Counted from the first letter of the stretch, positions 35,749 to 44,815 are shown. The stretch: 64,000 nucleotides of DNA from Aestuariibius insulae (GCF_040783535.2 NZ_JBFONW020000001.1:930001-994000), one strand, 5' to 3'. Notes: generated from the letters alone by a model not told the origin. Made by a program: numbers and translations.

Positions 35749-35913
35749 ATGGCGCAGGAGAGAGACGGGGCAGACACCCGCAAGCAGATCGCGAAGGGTT
35801 TGAAGCAGGTTTACGGATCCTATTCGGATGCGGAGGTCCCCGACCGCTTTGACGCGCTTATGCAGCAGCTGAGGGACAAAGAGGCAGAATCGGGACTGGA
35901 GGACAAATCATGA
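35749..35913 (+). CDS. nepR: NepR-type anti-sigma factor
   Basis: 54 aa, too short for ordinary gene cut-offs. The core IAKGLKQVYGSYSDAEVPDR matches the NepR pattern of two helices around a VPDRF segment. NepR holds the sigma factor EcfG inactive until phosphorylated PhyR takes it away. AAAGGG stands before the ATG at 35749. Its stop overlaps the ecfG start by 4 bp (ATGA), which keeps sigma and anti-sigma in balance. Position between phyR and ecfG makes the call secure. Confidence 0.9.
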   Translation: MAQERDGADTRKQIAKGLKQVYGSYSDAEVPDRFDALMQQLRDKEAESGLEDKS

Positions 35914-36506
35914 GTGTCGCCAGACAGAGCACATCTAACGGAGCTGCCGTGGTCCATGCGGATCCGCGCGACGAAATTGTCGAACATCTCAAGCCTATGC
36001 GGGCGTTCGCCATGTCGTTGACGAAGGACTGGGCAAAGGCAGATGACATCGTTCAGGATACTATCGTCAAGGCGTGGACGAATATCGATAAGTTTGAGCC
36101 TGGAACGAACATGCGGGCGTGGCTTTTTACCATTCTGCGCAACACGTTCTACTCGAGCTACCGCAAGGTGAAGCGAGAGGTTTCCGACACTGACGGGGTC
36201 TTTTCGGCCCGTCTGTCAGAGAAGCCATCGCATGATGGGCGCTTGCAAATGCGTGACTTCGAAAGGGCGCTGAGCAAGCTTCCGATCGAACAACGAGAGG
36301 CTCTTATTCTTGTCGGCGCTTCCGGCTTTTCCTACGAGGAAGCCGCGATGACCTGCGGCGTTGCTGTCGGGACCATCAAGAGCCGGGTCAACAGGGCGCG
36401 AAACCACCTTTCGGCGCTGCTTGATCTTAAGGGCGATACGAATTTCGAGATGACCGACGAAGCGACGTTGGCGGTTGTCGCAATGAACACATCCGTCACA
36501 AGATAA
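35910..36506 (+). CDS. ecfG: EcfG, general stress ECF sigma factor (ECF15 type)
   Basis: 198 aa. Region 2 includes MRAFAMSLTKDWAKADDIVQ and NMRAWLFTILRNTFYSSYRK; region 4 includes LPIEQREALILVGASGFSYE and CGVAVGTIKSRVNRARNHL. These are the marks of the alphaproteobacterial stress sigma factor that reads GGAAC...CGTT promoters. It is coupled to nepR upstream and to the histidine kinase gene downstream (the TAA stop shares its last A with the ATG). Confidence 0.95.
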   Translation: MSVARQSTSNGAAVVHADPRDEIVEHLKPMRAFAMSLTKDWAKADDIVQDTIVKAWTNIDKFEPGTNMRAWLFTILRNTFYSSYRKVKREVSDTDGVFSARLSEKPSHDGRLQMRDFERALSKLPIEQREALILVGASGFSYEEAAMTCGVAVGTIKSRVNRARNHLSALLDLKGDTNFEMTDEATLAVVAMNTSVTR

Positions 36507-38242
36507 TGTTTTCAACGCGGTACGATTGGGCTTGGCATCAAAGCCTTGGATTTCGCATCCTTGCCCTTTTGTCCGTTGTGCTGTTGCCGATCGGTCTTCT
36601 GGCGGTGCTGCAAACGCAGGAGGTTACGGACCGCGTTGAGGAGCAATCGCAGCAGAATATCCTCGCTCTGAGTGAGCGTGCCGCCGGGGGTCAACATGCC
36701 CCGATCCAAGCTGCCTTTGGCGCTGCGCGGGTGATTGGGGCGACGTCTGTTAACCTGCAGACCAATCCAAACGACTGCAGCGCATTTTTGGAACGGGTGG
36801 TGTCGATAACGCCGGTTTATTCCTTTGTCGCGCTTATCCCCCCGGACGGGCAGGTGACTTGCAGCTCAACCGGGCAAGCCTTTGATGCCACTGCCTATGA
36901 CAACTTTGACGACGCGATGGAGCGAAGAGCTGCGTCTGTCTTTGTCAATCGCGCTGGGCCTTTGTCGGAGCAATCGGTCCTGATCGTATCCGAGCCAATC
37001 GAGATCGATGGCGAGTTTTTCGGGTTCATCTCGATTTCGATCCCTCATGATCGCTTGCCTACCAATATCGGGATTGGCGGCGCAGAGACGCCGCAGAGCA
37101 TTCTGCTTTTGAATAGTCGCGGAGAAATTGTCAGCGCCACCGCAGGTTTCGATGCAGCGGAGCAAGATCGGCCAGGGGAAGAAAACCTTGCCCGTCTTGT
37201 CACCGAACCGCCACGTGTCTTTCGCGGCACGGCGATAGACGGTCAGGCGCATCTCTATGGAAGCTCGATATTGATCCCGGACGTTCTAACCGCGCTGGCG
37301 GTTTGGGACCCCGATACCCCGATCGCCCGGCGATTGGATTTCGCGATCTCTCCAAGCCTTTTTCCAATTTTCATGTGGGTGGCGAGCTTGATCGTCGCTT
37401 ACTTTGCCCTTGATCGGCTTGTTGTGCGTCAGATCCGCAGTTTGAGCGATGGGATACGGCTGTTCGCCTCTGACCGACGGAGCCCGTTTACGGATAAAGG
37501 TCACCTGCTTTCCGGTGAATTAACGGCGATCGAACGCGATTTTCAGCGAATGGCGGAGGATGTCATCTATGACGAGGCGAAGCTGGAAGGGGCGATCAAG
37601 GAGAAAGATGTTCTACTCAAGGAGGTCCACCATCGGGTCAAGAACAACCTGCAGCTGATTTCCTCGATCATGAATATGCAGCTTCGAAAGACAACGAATG
37701 GCGAGACGAAGCAGATCCTCAGCCGGTTGCAGGATCGGGTGCAAAGCCTCGCGACGGTGCATCGCAAGCTGTACCAGACCGAAAATCTCGACAAGCTGGA
37801 TGCGGGATATCTCGTCCGCGATCTTGTCAGCCAAACCGCGCGGCTCAGTACGGTGCCAGAGCAGCATATGGATCTGCAGTTCGATATCGAGCCGGTGGTG
37901 ATGTATCCCGATCAGGCGGTGCCGCTGTCGCTGTTCCTGACGGAGGCCGCGATCAACGCTTTCAAATATGCCGGGGCCGATGAAGGTAAGGCACCCTGGG
38001 TCAAGGTCCGCTTCGTGCTTGAAGCGCCGGGGCAGGCTTTGCTTGAGATCTCAAACTCGCTTGGCACATCGACGCCCCTGGCAGAAGAAAGCGAGATGTC
38101 GGGTTTTGGATCGCAGCTGATCCGTGCTTTCTCGATGCAATTGCGCGCAAAGACAGAAGTGACCCAAGATAACGGTGTTTATCGGGTTGTATCACGGTTC
38201 AATGTCGAAGAGTTCGAGCCTGAATATCGTGAAGAGGTCTGA
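36506..38242 (+). CDS. membrane sensor histidine kinase, HisKA_2/HWE-like (candidate PhyR kinase)
   Basis: 578 aa. One membrane span at about 16-34 and another at about 286-306 enclose a periplasmic sensor domain with paired cysteines possible (NPNDCSAFLERV, VTCSSTGQAF). After a HAMP-like stretch comes the phospho-acceptor His375 in LLKEVHHRVKNNLQL, the HisKA_2 signature, and a HATPase domain (LTEAAINAFKYAG). Kinases of this class phosphorylate PhyR. Co-transcription with nepR-ecfG supports that role, though the signal is unknown. Confidence 0.9.
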   Translation: MFSTRYDWAWHQSLGFRILALLSVVLLPIGLLAVLQTQEVTDRVEEQSQQNILALSERAAGGQHAPIQAAFGAARVIGATSVNLQTNPNDCSAFLERVVSITPVYSFVALIPPDGQVTCSSTGQAFDATAYDNFDDAMERRAASVFVNRAGPLSEQSVLIVSEPIEIDGEFFGFISISIPHDRLPTNIGIGGAETPQSILLLNSRGEIVSATAGFDAAEQDRPGEENLARLVTEPPRVFRGTAIDGQAHLYGSSILIPDVLTALAVWDPDTPIARRLDFAISPSLFPIFMWVASLIVAYFALDRLVVRQIRSLSDGIRLFASDRRSPFTDKGHLLSGELTAIERDFQRMAEDVIYDEAKLEGAIKEKDVLLKEVHHRVKNNLQLISSIMNMQLRKTTNGETKQILSRLQDRVQSLATVHRKLYQTENLDKLDAGYLVRDLVSQTARLSTVPEQHMDLQFDIEPVVMYPDQAVPLSLFLTEAAINAFKYAGADEGKAPWVKVRFVLEAPGQALLEISNSLGTSTPLAEESEMSGFGSQLIRAFSMQLRAKTEVTQDNGVYRVVSRFNVEEFEPEYREEV

Positions 38243-39804
38243 TGCCGTCTCAACCGCATGCGCCACCGGCTTTGCGCAACCTGAAAGTCCTTCTGACAGC
38301 GCATGAGGCGTATCCGGAGATGGAGCGCCTCTTTCTCGAGGCGAGGCATGAGATCCGGGCCTGCTTCCGGATCTTTGATCCGTTCGCGAAACTGCGCTCG
38401 GACGCGGCGCTTGCTGTCGGGGAAACCTGGTTCGATCTGATCACGCACACACTTGAGCGAGGCGTGAGCCTTCGGATGGTCATCTCTGACTTCGATCCGG
38501 TCGGGCGCGTCAATCTTCACCGGCAGACCTGGGACAGTTTGCGGGCACTTTATGCGGCGGCGGAGGCGTCGGGTGCCTCTCAGAACCTGACCGTGACGGC
38601 AGCCTTGCATCCGGCAGAGGTGGGCGTGTTGCCGCGTATCATCCTTTGGCCGAAAATCCGGAGCAGCCTCAAGCCAATCCTGGAGGATGTGAACGCCCTT
38701 CCTGCAGAGGAGCGGGATGAGGCGATGAGGCGGATCCCGCTTGTCGCCAGGTTTGCGGAGAAGGCAGGGGAGAGCTGGCGGCTCAAAAGATGGCAGCTGC
38801 CGGTCCTTCATCCCGCCACGCATCATCAGAAGCTGGCCGTCTTCGATCGGAAATCGCTGTATATCGGCGGTCTGGATCTGGATGACCGGCGGTTCGACAC
38901 GCCCGAGCATGACCAACTGGCGCAACAGACCTGGCACGATGTCCAGCTGTCGATGGAGGGCGATCTTGCTGTCGCGGCCCACGATCATCTGGGCAGTTTC
39001 CTAAATGTCGTTGAAGGAAAGGATCCGCCCGCGATGCCGCGCGGTCTGCTGAGGACGTTGTCTTCCAAGCGCAAGCGGCCTTGGCTTGCGATGGGCCCGC
39101 GGCCCGTTCTGTCGGAGGTGGCGCAGGCCCATAGCCGGCATGTCCGTGAAGCGCAGGACCTGATCTACCTCGAGACCCAGTTCTTCCGCGATCGCAGGTT
39201 GGCTCATCAACTGGCCGAAGCCGCGCTCGCCAATCCTGATCTCAAGCTTTTGATGATCGTTCCTGCGGTTCCCGAGGAGATCGCATTCGACGGTCGGCGG
39301 TCAAGCGATCAAAGGCTGGGAGAGCATCTTCAGGCGCGCTGTCTGGAAATGGTCCGGGACGCCTTCAAGGATCGGTTCTTCATCGGCTCTCCCGTGCAAC
39401 CGCGTCTGCGCGACGAGATGGACGAAGGTCCCAAGCGCCTCGGCGAGGCCCCCATGGTCTATGTCCATGCGAAGGTTTCGATCTTCGATGACAGGGCGGC
39501 GATCGTGTCCTCCGCCAATCTCAACGGTCGCAGCCTTTACTGGGATACCGAAGCTGGGGTCGAGGTCAGTGATGCGGAGCAGGTGAAGATCATTCGCGAG
39601 AAATGTTTCAGGCATTGGCTTCCGGCTGATGCGCCTCGACGGTTCTTTGATGGCGATGACGTCATCAAGGCGTGGCGCGAGCTGGCCGAGGACAATCAAG
39701 GTCAGCACCCAGAAAAGCGGGACGGGTTCATCCTGCCCTATTCGATCGGGGCGGCTCGCCGGTTCGGACGAGCCATCCCGATCGTTCCCGAGGAGATGGT
39801 GTAG
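38242..39804 (+). CDS. phospholipase D family protein
   Basis: 520 aa with two HKD-type motifs: HHQKLAVFDRKSLYIGGLD near residue 195 and VHAKVSIFDDRAAIVSSANL near residue 412, as needed for one PLD active site. The family includes phospholipases and cardiolipin synthases. No membrane spans or signal peptide are obvious, so it is probably cytoplasmic or peripheral. Its ATG shares one base with the kinase stop, putting a lipid enzyme in the stress-regulator operon. Confidence 0.85.
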   Translation: MPSQPHAPPALRNLKVLLTAHEAYPEMERLFLEARHEIRACFRIFDPFAKLRSDAALAVGETWFDLITHTLERGVSLRMVISDFDPVGRVNLHRQTWDSLRALYAAAEASGASQNLTVTAALHPAEVGVLPRIILWPKIRSSLKPILEDVNALPAEERDEAMRRIPLVARFAEKAGESWRLKRWQLPVLHPATHHQKLAVFDRKSLYIGGLDLDDRRFDTPEHDQLAQQTWHDVQLSMEGDLAVAAHDHLGSFLNVVEGKDPPAMPRGLLRTLSSKRKRPWLAMGPRPVLSEVAQAHSRHVREAQDLIYLETQFFRDRRLAHQLAEAALANPDLKLLMIVPAVPEEIAFDGRRSSDQRLGEHLQARCLEMVRDAFKDRFFIGSPVQPRLRDEMDEGPKRLGEAPMVYVHAKVSIFDDRAAIVSSANLNGRSLYWDTEAGVEVSDAEQVKIIREKCFRHWLPADAPRRFFDGDDVIKAWRELAEDNQGQHPEKRDGFILPYSIGAARRFGRAIPIVPEEMV

Positions 39805-39810
39805 CCGCTA

Positions 39811-40839
39811 CTACGCTGCTTCCTGAGAGAGCTGGGTCGCGGTAAAATTGTCTTTGCGTTCTTTGCGCAGGGCGAGCGACCAGACGAGGATCGGGATAGC
39901 GATGATCGCGCCCACCGGCCCCCAGAGCCAGAGCCAGAAGACAAGGCTGAGGAAGACCAGCATCGGGTTGATCGACATGGTTCGTCCGATGAGTTGCGGC
40001 GTAACGAACTGACCTTCTGTCATATTCATGAGCAAATAGCCCGCCGCAGGCAGGATGGCATAGATCCCGTCAAAAGCGACGATTCCCGCGACGAGAAGGC
40101 TGCAGGCCAGGAGGATCGGACCAAGATAAAGAATGAAGTTGAGAAGGAAGGCCAAGCTGCCCCAAAGGAACGGCGCAGGCAGCCCGATCAGGTGGAAGTA
40201 GCCCGTCACGATTGTCGCGAAGATTGCGTAGATGACCGTGATCGTAAGGAAGTATCGCGAGACGTCCTGTTCCGCAGCTTCCAGCAAGTCCTTGGATATA
40301 TGGGGCAGGGTTCGGCTGGCTTTCTCGTAGATGTCTTCGCGGCCCAACAGAAAAAAGTAGAGCGTGCCCACAAAGATCAGCAGTTGAGCACCCACGGCCG
40401 GAGCAGATGTCAGGAGATCGGTGATATCGGGCACGACGATATTTGCGCCGCCACTGCTTGTTCCGCTACTGCTCACCGCGGCGGTCACATCGCTTGTGAC
40501 CTGGTCGATCCCTTCGGCCGCCCGCCTGATGTCTCCTGCGAAGCTCTTCAACTCGTTCCAGATGGCTGGGGCGCTGTCGATTGCGATGCGAACGATTGGG
40601 CTGAGCGCGGTAAAGAGCGTCGCAATGATCGCGAGAAAAATGACCAGCGTGGCAAAGGCGCTAAGTACATTTGGCAGCCCAAACCGAAGAAAAACGCGCG
40701 ATAGCGGTGACAAAACCACCCCGAAGACAAGCGCAAGCGTCACTGGCGCAAAAATCTCGGATGCGACATAGAACGCTGTCGCAACCGCGATCGCCGTCAG
40801 GATCGGCAACATGAAGGGTCTGAGCGGGTGTTCGAGCAT
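39811..40839 (-). CDS. AI-2E family transporter
   Basis: 342 aa with about eight membrane spans. The signature region is GYLLMNMTEGQFVTPQLIGR, followed by LVFWLWLWGPVGAIIAIPIL. The family covers putative autoinducer-2 exporters and ion antiporters; substrate cannot be told. It is convergent with the phospholipase D gene and divergent from the CsbD gene. AAGGA precedes the ATG. A GGAAC element (40880-40884) lies upstream, but the -10 part does not match well. Confidence 0.85.
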   Translation of the reverse strand: MLEHPLRPFMLPILTAIAVATAFYVASEIFAPVTLALVFGVVLSPLSRVFLRFGLPNVLSAFATLVIFLAIIATLFTALSPIVRIAIDSAPAIWNELKSFAGDIRRAAEGIDQVTSDVTAAVSSSGTSSGGANIVVPDITDLLTSAPAVGAQLLIFVGTLYFFLLGREDIYEKASRTLPHISKDLLEAAEQDVSRYFLTITVIYAIFATIVTGYFHLIGLPAPFLWGSLAFLLNFILYLGPILLACSLLVAGIVAFDGIYAILPAAGYLLMNMTEGQFVTPQLIGRTMSINPMLVFLSLVFWLWLWGPVGAIIAIPILVWSLALRKERKDNFTATQLSQEAA

Positions 40840-40879
40840 TATGAATCCTTTTCAAAACAAGTGGAGAAAAGTCGCTCAG

Positions 40880-40912
40880 GTTCCCATAGGAACGAAACAA
40901 AGGGACGCCGTG
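40880..40912. promoter_or_regulatory. back-to-back GGAAC elements between the AI-2E and CsbD genes
   Basis: GTTCC-CATAG-GAAC places a GGAAC on the minus strand (40880-40884) and one on the plus strand (40889-40893) almost touching. On the plus side CGTG follows after 15 bp; on the minus side CACT follows after 16 bp. Both -10 parts are weak, so this is only a candidate divergent stress promoter. Confidence 0.35.
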
Positions 40913-40961
40913 ATGCATTGGGTTCTTACAATCACTGCAATCAAACATGAGGATGACAGCG

Positions 40962-41159
40962 ATGAACTGGGACCAGATCCAAGGTCAGTGGAAACAGATG
41001 AAGGGTAAGGCGCAGGAGCGCTGGGGCGAGCTTACCGATGATGAGCTCGATCAAGCTCAGGGTGATCGCGAGCAAATGGAAGGCCTGATCCAGCAAAAAT
41101 ACGGCAAGTCCAAAGAAGAAGCCCGCAAGGAAGTCGATGAATGGATGGCAAACGCCTGA
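40962..41159 (+). CDS. CsbD family stress protein
   Basis: 65 aa. MNWDQIQGQWKQMKGKAQER is the classic CsbD opening (WDxIxGxWKQxKGxxxxxWG), followed by DDELDQAQGDREQMEGLIQQ. CsbD proteins accumulate under general stress; their mechanism is unknown. The ATG at 40962 is used; a start 15 bp earlier adds only MRMTA. It has its own terminator just downstream. Confidence 0.9.
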   Translation: MNWDQIQGQWKQMKGKAQERWGELTDDELDQAQGDREQMEGLIQQKYGKSKEEARKEVDEWMANA

Positions 41160-41183
41160 CGCATCAGACATACGGCGCAAGAC

Positions 41184-41216
41184 AAGGGTCCGGATCATCC
41201 GGGCCCTTCTTATTTT
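41184..41216 (+). terminator. intrinsic terminator after the CsbD gene
   Basis: AAGGGTCCGGAT pairs with ATCCGGGCCCTT (one G-U pair) at 41184-41208 around one C, then CTTATTTT. It stands 25 bp after the CsbD stop and reaches the end of the convergent dtd gene. Confidence 0.75.
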
Positions 41217-41662
41217 GAGCTGTTCGGGCTTTCTATCCAGATCGTCACCGGGCCGTCGTTCACGAGATGGACGGCCATATCCGCTCCGAACCGGCCGGTT
41301 GCGACAGGGCAATTAAGGTCCGACATCGCTCCTATGAACCGAAGATAGAGACGGTTGCCGTCTTCCGGTGCGGCAGCTTGAGAAAATCCAGGCCTATTTC
41401 CGCGCGACGTATCGGCGGCGAGCGTGAACTGACTAACGATCAGCGCGGCGCCATTCACATCTGTAACGGACTTGTTCATGCGTCCGTCCTCGTCGCGGAA
41501 GATACGGAGCTTTGCGATTTTTGCGGCCAAGGCATCCGCATCGCTTTCGGTATCCCCCTGCATCGCGCAAACGAAGATAAGAAGACCGTGGCCGATCTCC
41601 CCGATCGTGGCGCCCTCGATCTGAACCGAGGCCTGACTGACCCTTTGAAGAAGCGCTCTCAC
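41210..41662 (-). CDS. dtd: D-aminoacyl-tRNA deacylase
   Basis: 150 aa. RALLQRVSQASVQIEGATIG at the start, the VSQFTLAADTSRGNRPGF motif with the Ser-Gln-Phe segment, and the C-terminal FGADMAVHLVNDGPVTIWIE identify Dtd, which frees tRNAs charged with D-amino acids. The GTG start at 41660-41662 overlaps the fructokinase stop (GTGA) and gives normal length; a longer ATG frame (5 residues more) reads back into that gene. Confidence 0.9.
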   Translation of the reverse strand: MRALLQRVSQASVQIEGATIGEIGHGLLIFVCAMQGDTESDADALAAKIAKLRIFRDEDGRMNKSVTDVNGAALIVSQFTLAADTSRGNRPGFSQAAAPEDGNRLYLRFIGAMSDLNCPVATGRFGADMAVHLVNDGPVTIWIESPNSSK

Positions 41663-42573
41663 AGCTCTTTTGCCCAAGGCGGATTGGCGCCTGCGCGGGA
41701 GACGGTCACGGCCGCTGCCCGGCTCCCGAGTGTCAGGGCCTCGCCGATCTGATCTTCGGACAAAGAGTGCAGAGCGTCATCGTTCAGCAGGCCGGATCTA
41801 TCCAAGGAAGCCAGAAGACCTGCATTAAATGTGTCACCCGCGCCGACCGTATCGACGACGTCCACCTTTGTGGCTTCGACCCAGACGTCGTGGTTAGAGG
41901 TATAGCCAGCGACCCCGTCGGCCCCTTGCGTAACAGCGACGAGGCGCGGACCCTTCTTCAGCAAGGACCGGGCGAGATCGGGAAGAGTGCCGTTTCCTTC
42001 GAGCCACCGGAGATCCTCATCAGAGACCTTCACGATATCTGCCGCTTCGATCATCCGTCCGATCCGGGCGCGGTAGGCCGCCTCATCGGAGATAAATCCG
42101 GGACGGATGTTGGGGTCGATCATCGTCACCGCACGGGACGCCTCTCGTAGCATGAGCGCCTCATAGGCCGCTCCACACGGATCGGTCGCAAGACTGATGC
42201 CTCCGAAAAAGAGAGCGTTCGCAGAGGTTAGGGGCAGATCCTCAACCGAGAGATATCGTCCGGCGGTCCCCTCGTCGTAGAAGGCGTAGCTGGCCTGACC
42301 CTGAGCAAGCCGCACGAAAGCCAGCGTCGTTGGACGATCCGAGAAGGCGACGGTGCTGGTTTCGACATTGGACGCGGCGAGGCTCTCCTTGAGCATATCG
42401 CCGAAGAAATCCGTGCTGATCCCGCTGAAAAAGGCGGTTTCAGCGCCAAGGCGTCCCAGAGCAATCGCCGTGTTGAAGACCGCGCCTCCCGCATGGGGGG
42501 CGAAGGCCGGTGCCCCCTCCGCAGTTTCCCGGGGCAGCATGTCGATCAGGGCTTCGCCGCAGCAGAGAATCAT
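41659..42573 (-). CDS. PfkB family carbohydrate kinase, fructokinase-like
   Basis: 304 aa. The N-terminal CCGEALIDMLP, GGAVFNTAIALGRLGA and the C-terminal catalytic DTVGAGDTFNAGLLA (Asp in GAGD) are PfkB marks; the overall sequence is closest in look to bacterial fructokinases that make fructose 6-phosphate. It stands 4 bp after the zinc-ribbon gene and overlaps dtd, so it is within the minus-strand series. Fructose as substrate is likely but not proven by sequence. Confidence 0.8.
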   Translation of the reverse strand: MILCCGEALIDMLPRETAEGAPAFAPHAGGAVFNTAIALGRLGAETAFFSGISTDFFGDMLKESLAASNVETSTVAFSDRPTTLAFVRLAQGQASYAFYDEGTAGRYLSVEDLPLTSANALFFGGISLATDPCGAAYEALMLREASRAVTMIDPNIRPGFISDEAAYRARIGRMIEAADIVKVSDEDLRWLEGNGTLPDLARSLLKKGPRLVAVTQGADGVAGYTSNHDVWVEATKVDVVDTVGAGDTFNAGLLASLDRSGLLNDDALHSLSEDQIGEALTLGSRAAAVTVSRAGANPPWAKEL

Positions 42574-42577
42574 GCGC

Positions 42578-43687
42578 TTACCCCTGCATGGCCGAGATTG
42601 CGCCGATTACAGCGGCAATCAAAAGGCCGATGATGACAGCGATGGCAATCTTCCATTTGGACCATGGGCGCTCTCCCTGAACGCGGCCGGTATGACCGTT
42701 GACGACGAACCGATAGGTCTTGCCGCGATATTTGTAGGCCGCAAGCCAAACGGGCAAGAGAATATGCTTGAAGGTCACGCCGCTCACCTGAGTGTCGACG
42801 GCGTGAACCCGTTGGCGGTCGCCTCCGATGTCGAACTTCACGTCCCGTTCGATAACGCGATCCATGATTTCGCGGGCCAGGACGAAGCCGCTTTCAAGAT
42901 CCACCTGATAGCCTTCAGCGCGAAAGCCTGCGAGAAATTCGGGTCTGTAGGGTTCGAGCATCGAAAGATCCCACGGTTCGAGACCCTCTGTATAGCGTCT
43001 AGGAAGGGCCTTCGAGGCAAGGACGAGGACATCATCGAAGGCACGGGCGACGCGGCCGGTGACAGAGCGCCAGCGGGTCTTGCGGACCTGCACGCGCTGG
43101 CGCTTTCCGTCGCGGATGACCGTCCGGGTTTCGTAGTAGTCGTTGCCCTGCTCACCGCGATAGGAGGAACGTGTCTGGGCGTCGAAGGTCCAGTAGGGAA
43201 CGTAGATGCCAGACATCGCCCGGCCCTTTCGGGCGTAGTCCTGTAGGCCGTTGGGCGCGAACCAAAGCTTTCCGAGCCAGTCGGTCATCGCTTTCCGCGC
43301 GGTCTGCTCGTCAAGCGCGAAGGGCAGGACGCCTTGCGGTTTGAAGTGGCGGTGTACGCCAGTATCGGTCACGACAGGCGTTGCGCAAAACGGGCATTCG
43401 GTGGCGTGGATCTCCGGGTCAAACTCGATCTCGGCGCTGCAATTCGGACATTTGGAGACCCGCGTCTCCTCGATCTGGGCCTGCGAGACGGGGGTCGTCA
43501 GCGCCGTCTGGAAGTCAAGTTCTGCCAAGGCGTGCGTCGACCGCCCAAGGCCTTCGACCTGGGACGTGTTTCCGCAGTGGTCGCAGACCAGCCGTCCCGC
43601 ATCGGGATCGAAGCGGAAATCGGATCCGCAATTGTCGCAGGGAAAGCGGTGCTGCTCGAGGGGAAGGGCGGTCTCGACGTCTGACAT
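42578..43687 (-). CDS. zinc-ribbon membrane protein (YdjG-like partner of the SPFH protein)
   Basis: 369 aa. Two zinc ribbons near the N-terminus: CDNCGSDFRFDPDAGRLVCD-type (Cys pairs at about 17/20 and 35/38) and KCPNCSAEIEFDPEIHATEC (about 80/83 and 96/99). A conserved middle domain (GIYVPYWTFDAQTRSSYRGE) follows, and one C-terminal membrane span (AIAVIIGLLIAAVIGAISAM). In Bacillus a similar zinc-ribbon protein works with an SPFH protein at the membrane. The adjacent upstream gene here encodes such an SPFH protein, 30 bp away. Confidence 0.75.
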   Translation of the reverse strand: MSDVETALPLEQHRFPCDNCGSDFRFDPDAGRLVCDHCGNTSQVEGLGRSTHALAELDFQTALTTPVSQAQIEETRVSKCPNCSAEIEFDPEIHATECPFCATPVVTDTGVHRHFKPQGVLPFALDEQTARKAMTDWLGKLWFAPNGLQDYARKGRAMSGIYVPYWTFDAQTRSSYRGEQGNDYYETRTVIRDGKRQRVQVRKTRWRSVTGRVARAFDDVLVLASKALPRRYTEGLEPWDLSMLEPYRPEFLAGFRAEGYQVDLESGFVLAREIMDRVIERDVKFDIGGDRQRVHAVDTQVSGVTFKHILLPVWLAAYKYRGKTYRFVVNGHTGRVQGERPWSKWKIAIAVIIGLLIAAVIGAISAMQG

Positions 43688-43717
43688 CGTGGCGCTTTCG
43701 GGGCTGGGGCCGGTCGC

Positions 43718-44815
43718 TTACGATACAGGAGGAGGCGGGGGCGGCATGACCGTGAAGAGCTGCGCCAGCTCGCGCACATCCTCTGCCTTGAGCCATCCGT
43801 CCTGGCCTTGCGTCCAGACAAATGTCTCACGCGAGAGGCTGCCATCGGCTGCCATCTTTCCCAGATCCGCCTTGGAATAAGGGCCCTTCGTCTCGCCATT
43901 TTCCGCGATATGCCAGACATGTTCGACGGGCGGCGGGGGCGGCGCGGAGCTTTGTCCGCCCCAAGGCCCGCGCGACATTTGGTTGGCCATTGCCATACCC
44001 ATGCCCATTCCAAGACCGGCGCCCATGCCGCTGTCGCCGCCTTGTTCGGCGGCTTTCGTCATGGCTTCGGCCTGGGAGTATTGGGTGAAGCGGTTGAGAT
44101 CGCCCGCGATCCCGACAGAGGTTCTTTTGTCCAGTGCCTGTTCGACGGCGGGGGGCAAGCTTATGTTTTCTATGTATAATTCCGGAAGCGTCACGCCGTA
44201 GCTTTCGATCACGGGGCTGATGGCTTCGGCGATGATGTTGCCCAGATCGCGGGTATTGGCGGCCATATCGAGAACCGGAATGCCTGAGGATGCGAGCGCG
44301 CGGGAGAATTCCTGAACGATGATGTTGCGCAGCTGGAAGCTGATTTCGTCCATGGTAAATTCGCCGTCGGTGCCGACGATTTCGGTGAGGAACTTTGCGG
44401 GGTCCACGACGCGGACAGAGTAGGTTCCGAAAGCCCGCAGACGGACGGGGCCAAACTCAGGATCGCGGGCCATGATCGGGTTCTTCGTGCCCCATTTCAG
44501 GTTGGTGAAACGGGTCGTGTTGACGAAGTAAATCTCTGATTTGAAAGGAGATTTGAAGCCGTGATCCCAGTGTTGGAGGGAGGTCATGATCGGCATGTTG
44601 TTGGTCTCGAGCATGTAGAGACCGGGGGTAAAGACATCGGCTAGCTGACCCTCGTGCACGAAGACAGCGGCCTGACCTTCGCGGACGGTCAACTTGGCGC
44701 CGTACTTGATCTCGTGCCCCTCGCGTTCGAACCGCCAAACCATTGTATCTCTTGTATCATCCGTCCAGTGAATGACGTCGATGAACTGGCCTTTAAGGAA
44801 GTCGAAAATAGGCAT
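43718..44815 (-). CDS. SPFH-domain protein with C-terminal GYF_2/DUF4339 domain (YdjI-like)
   Basis: 365 aa. Residues about 20-230 form the 'virion core'-type SPFH domain (VIHWTDDTRDTMVWRFER, SEIYFVNTTRFTNLKWGTKN). A Gly/Met-rich linker (GMGAGLGMGMGMAMANQMSR) leads to a C-terminal GYF-like domain with WHIAENGETKGPYSKADLGK, and a poly-Pro tail. SPFH proteins assemble on membranes. The absence of a membrane span fits recruitment by the zinc-ribbon membrane protein encoded next. The 276 bp upstream are non-coding and hold an 11-bp repeat block. Confidence 0.8.
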   Translation of the reverse strand: MPIFDFLKGQFIDVIHWTDDTRDTMVWRFEREGHEIKYGAKLTVREGQAAVFVHEGQLADVFTPGLYMLETNNMPIMTSLQHWDHGFKSPFKSEIYFVNTTRFTNLKWGTKNPIMARDPEFGPVRLRAFGTYSVRVVDPAKFLTEIVGTDGEFTMDEISFQLRNIIVQEFSRALASSGIPVLDMAANTRDLGNIIAEAISPVIESYGVTLPELYIENISLPPAVEQALDKRTSVGIAGDLNRFTQYSQAEAMTKAAEQGGDSGMGAGLGMGMGMAMANQMSRGPWGGQSSAPPPPPVEHVWHIAENGETKGPYSKADLGKMAADGSLSRETFVWTQGQDGWLKAEDVRELAQLFTVMPPPPPPVS

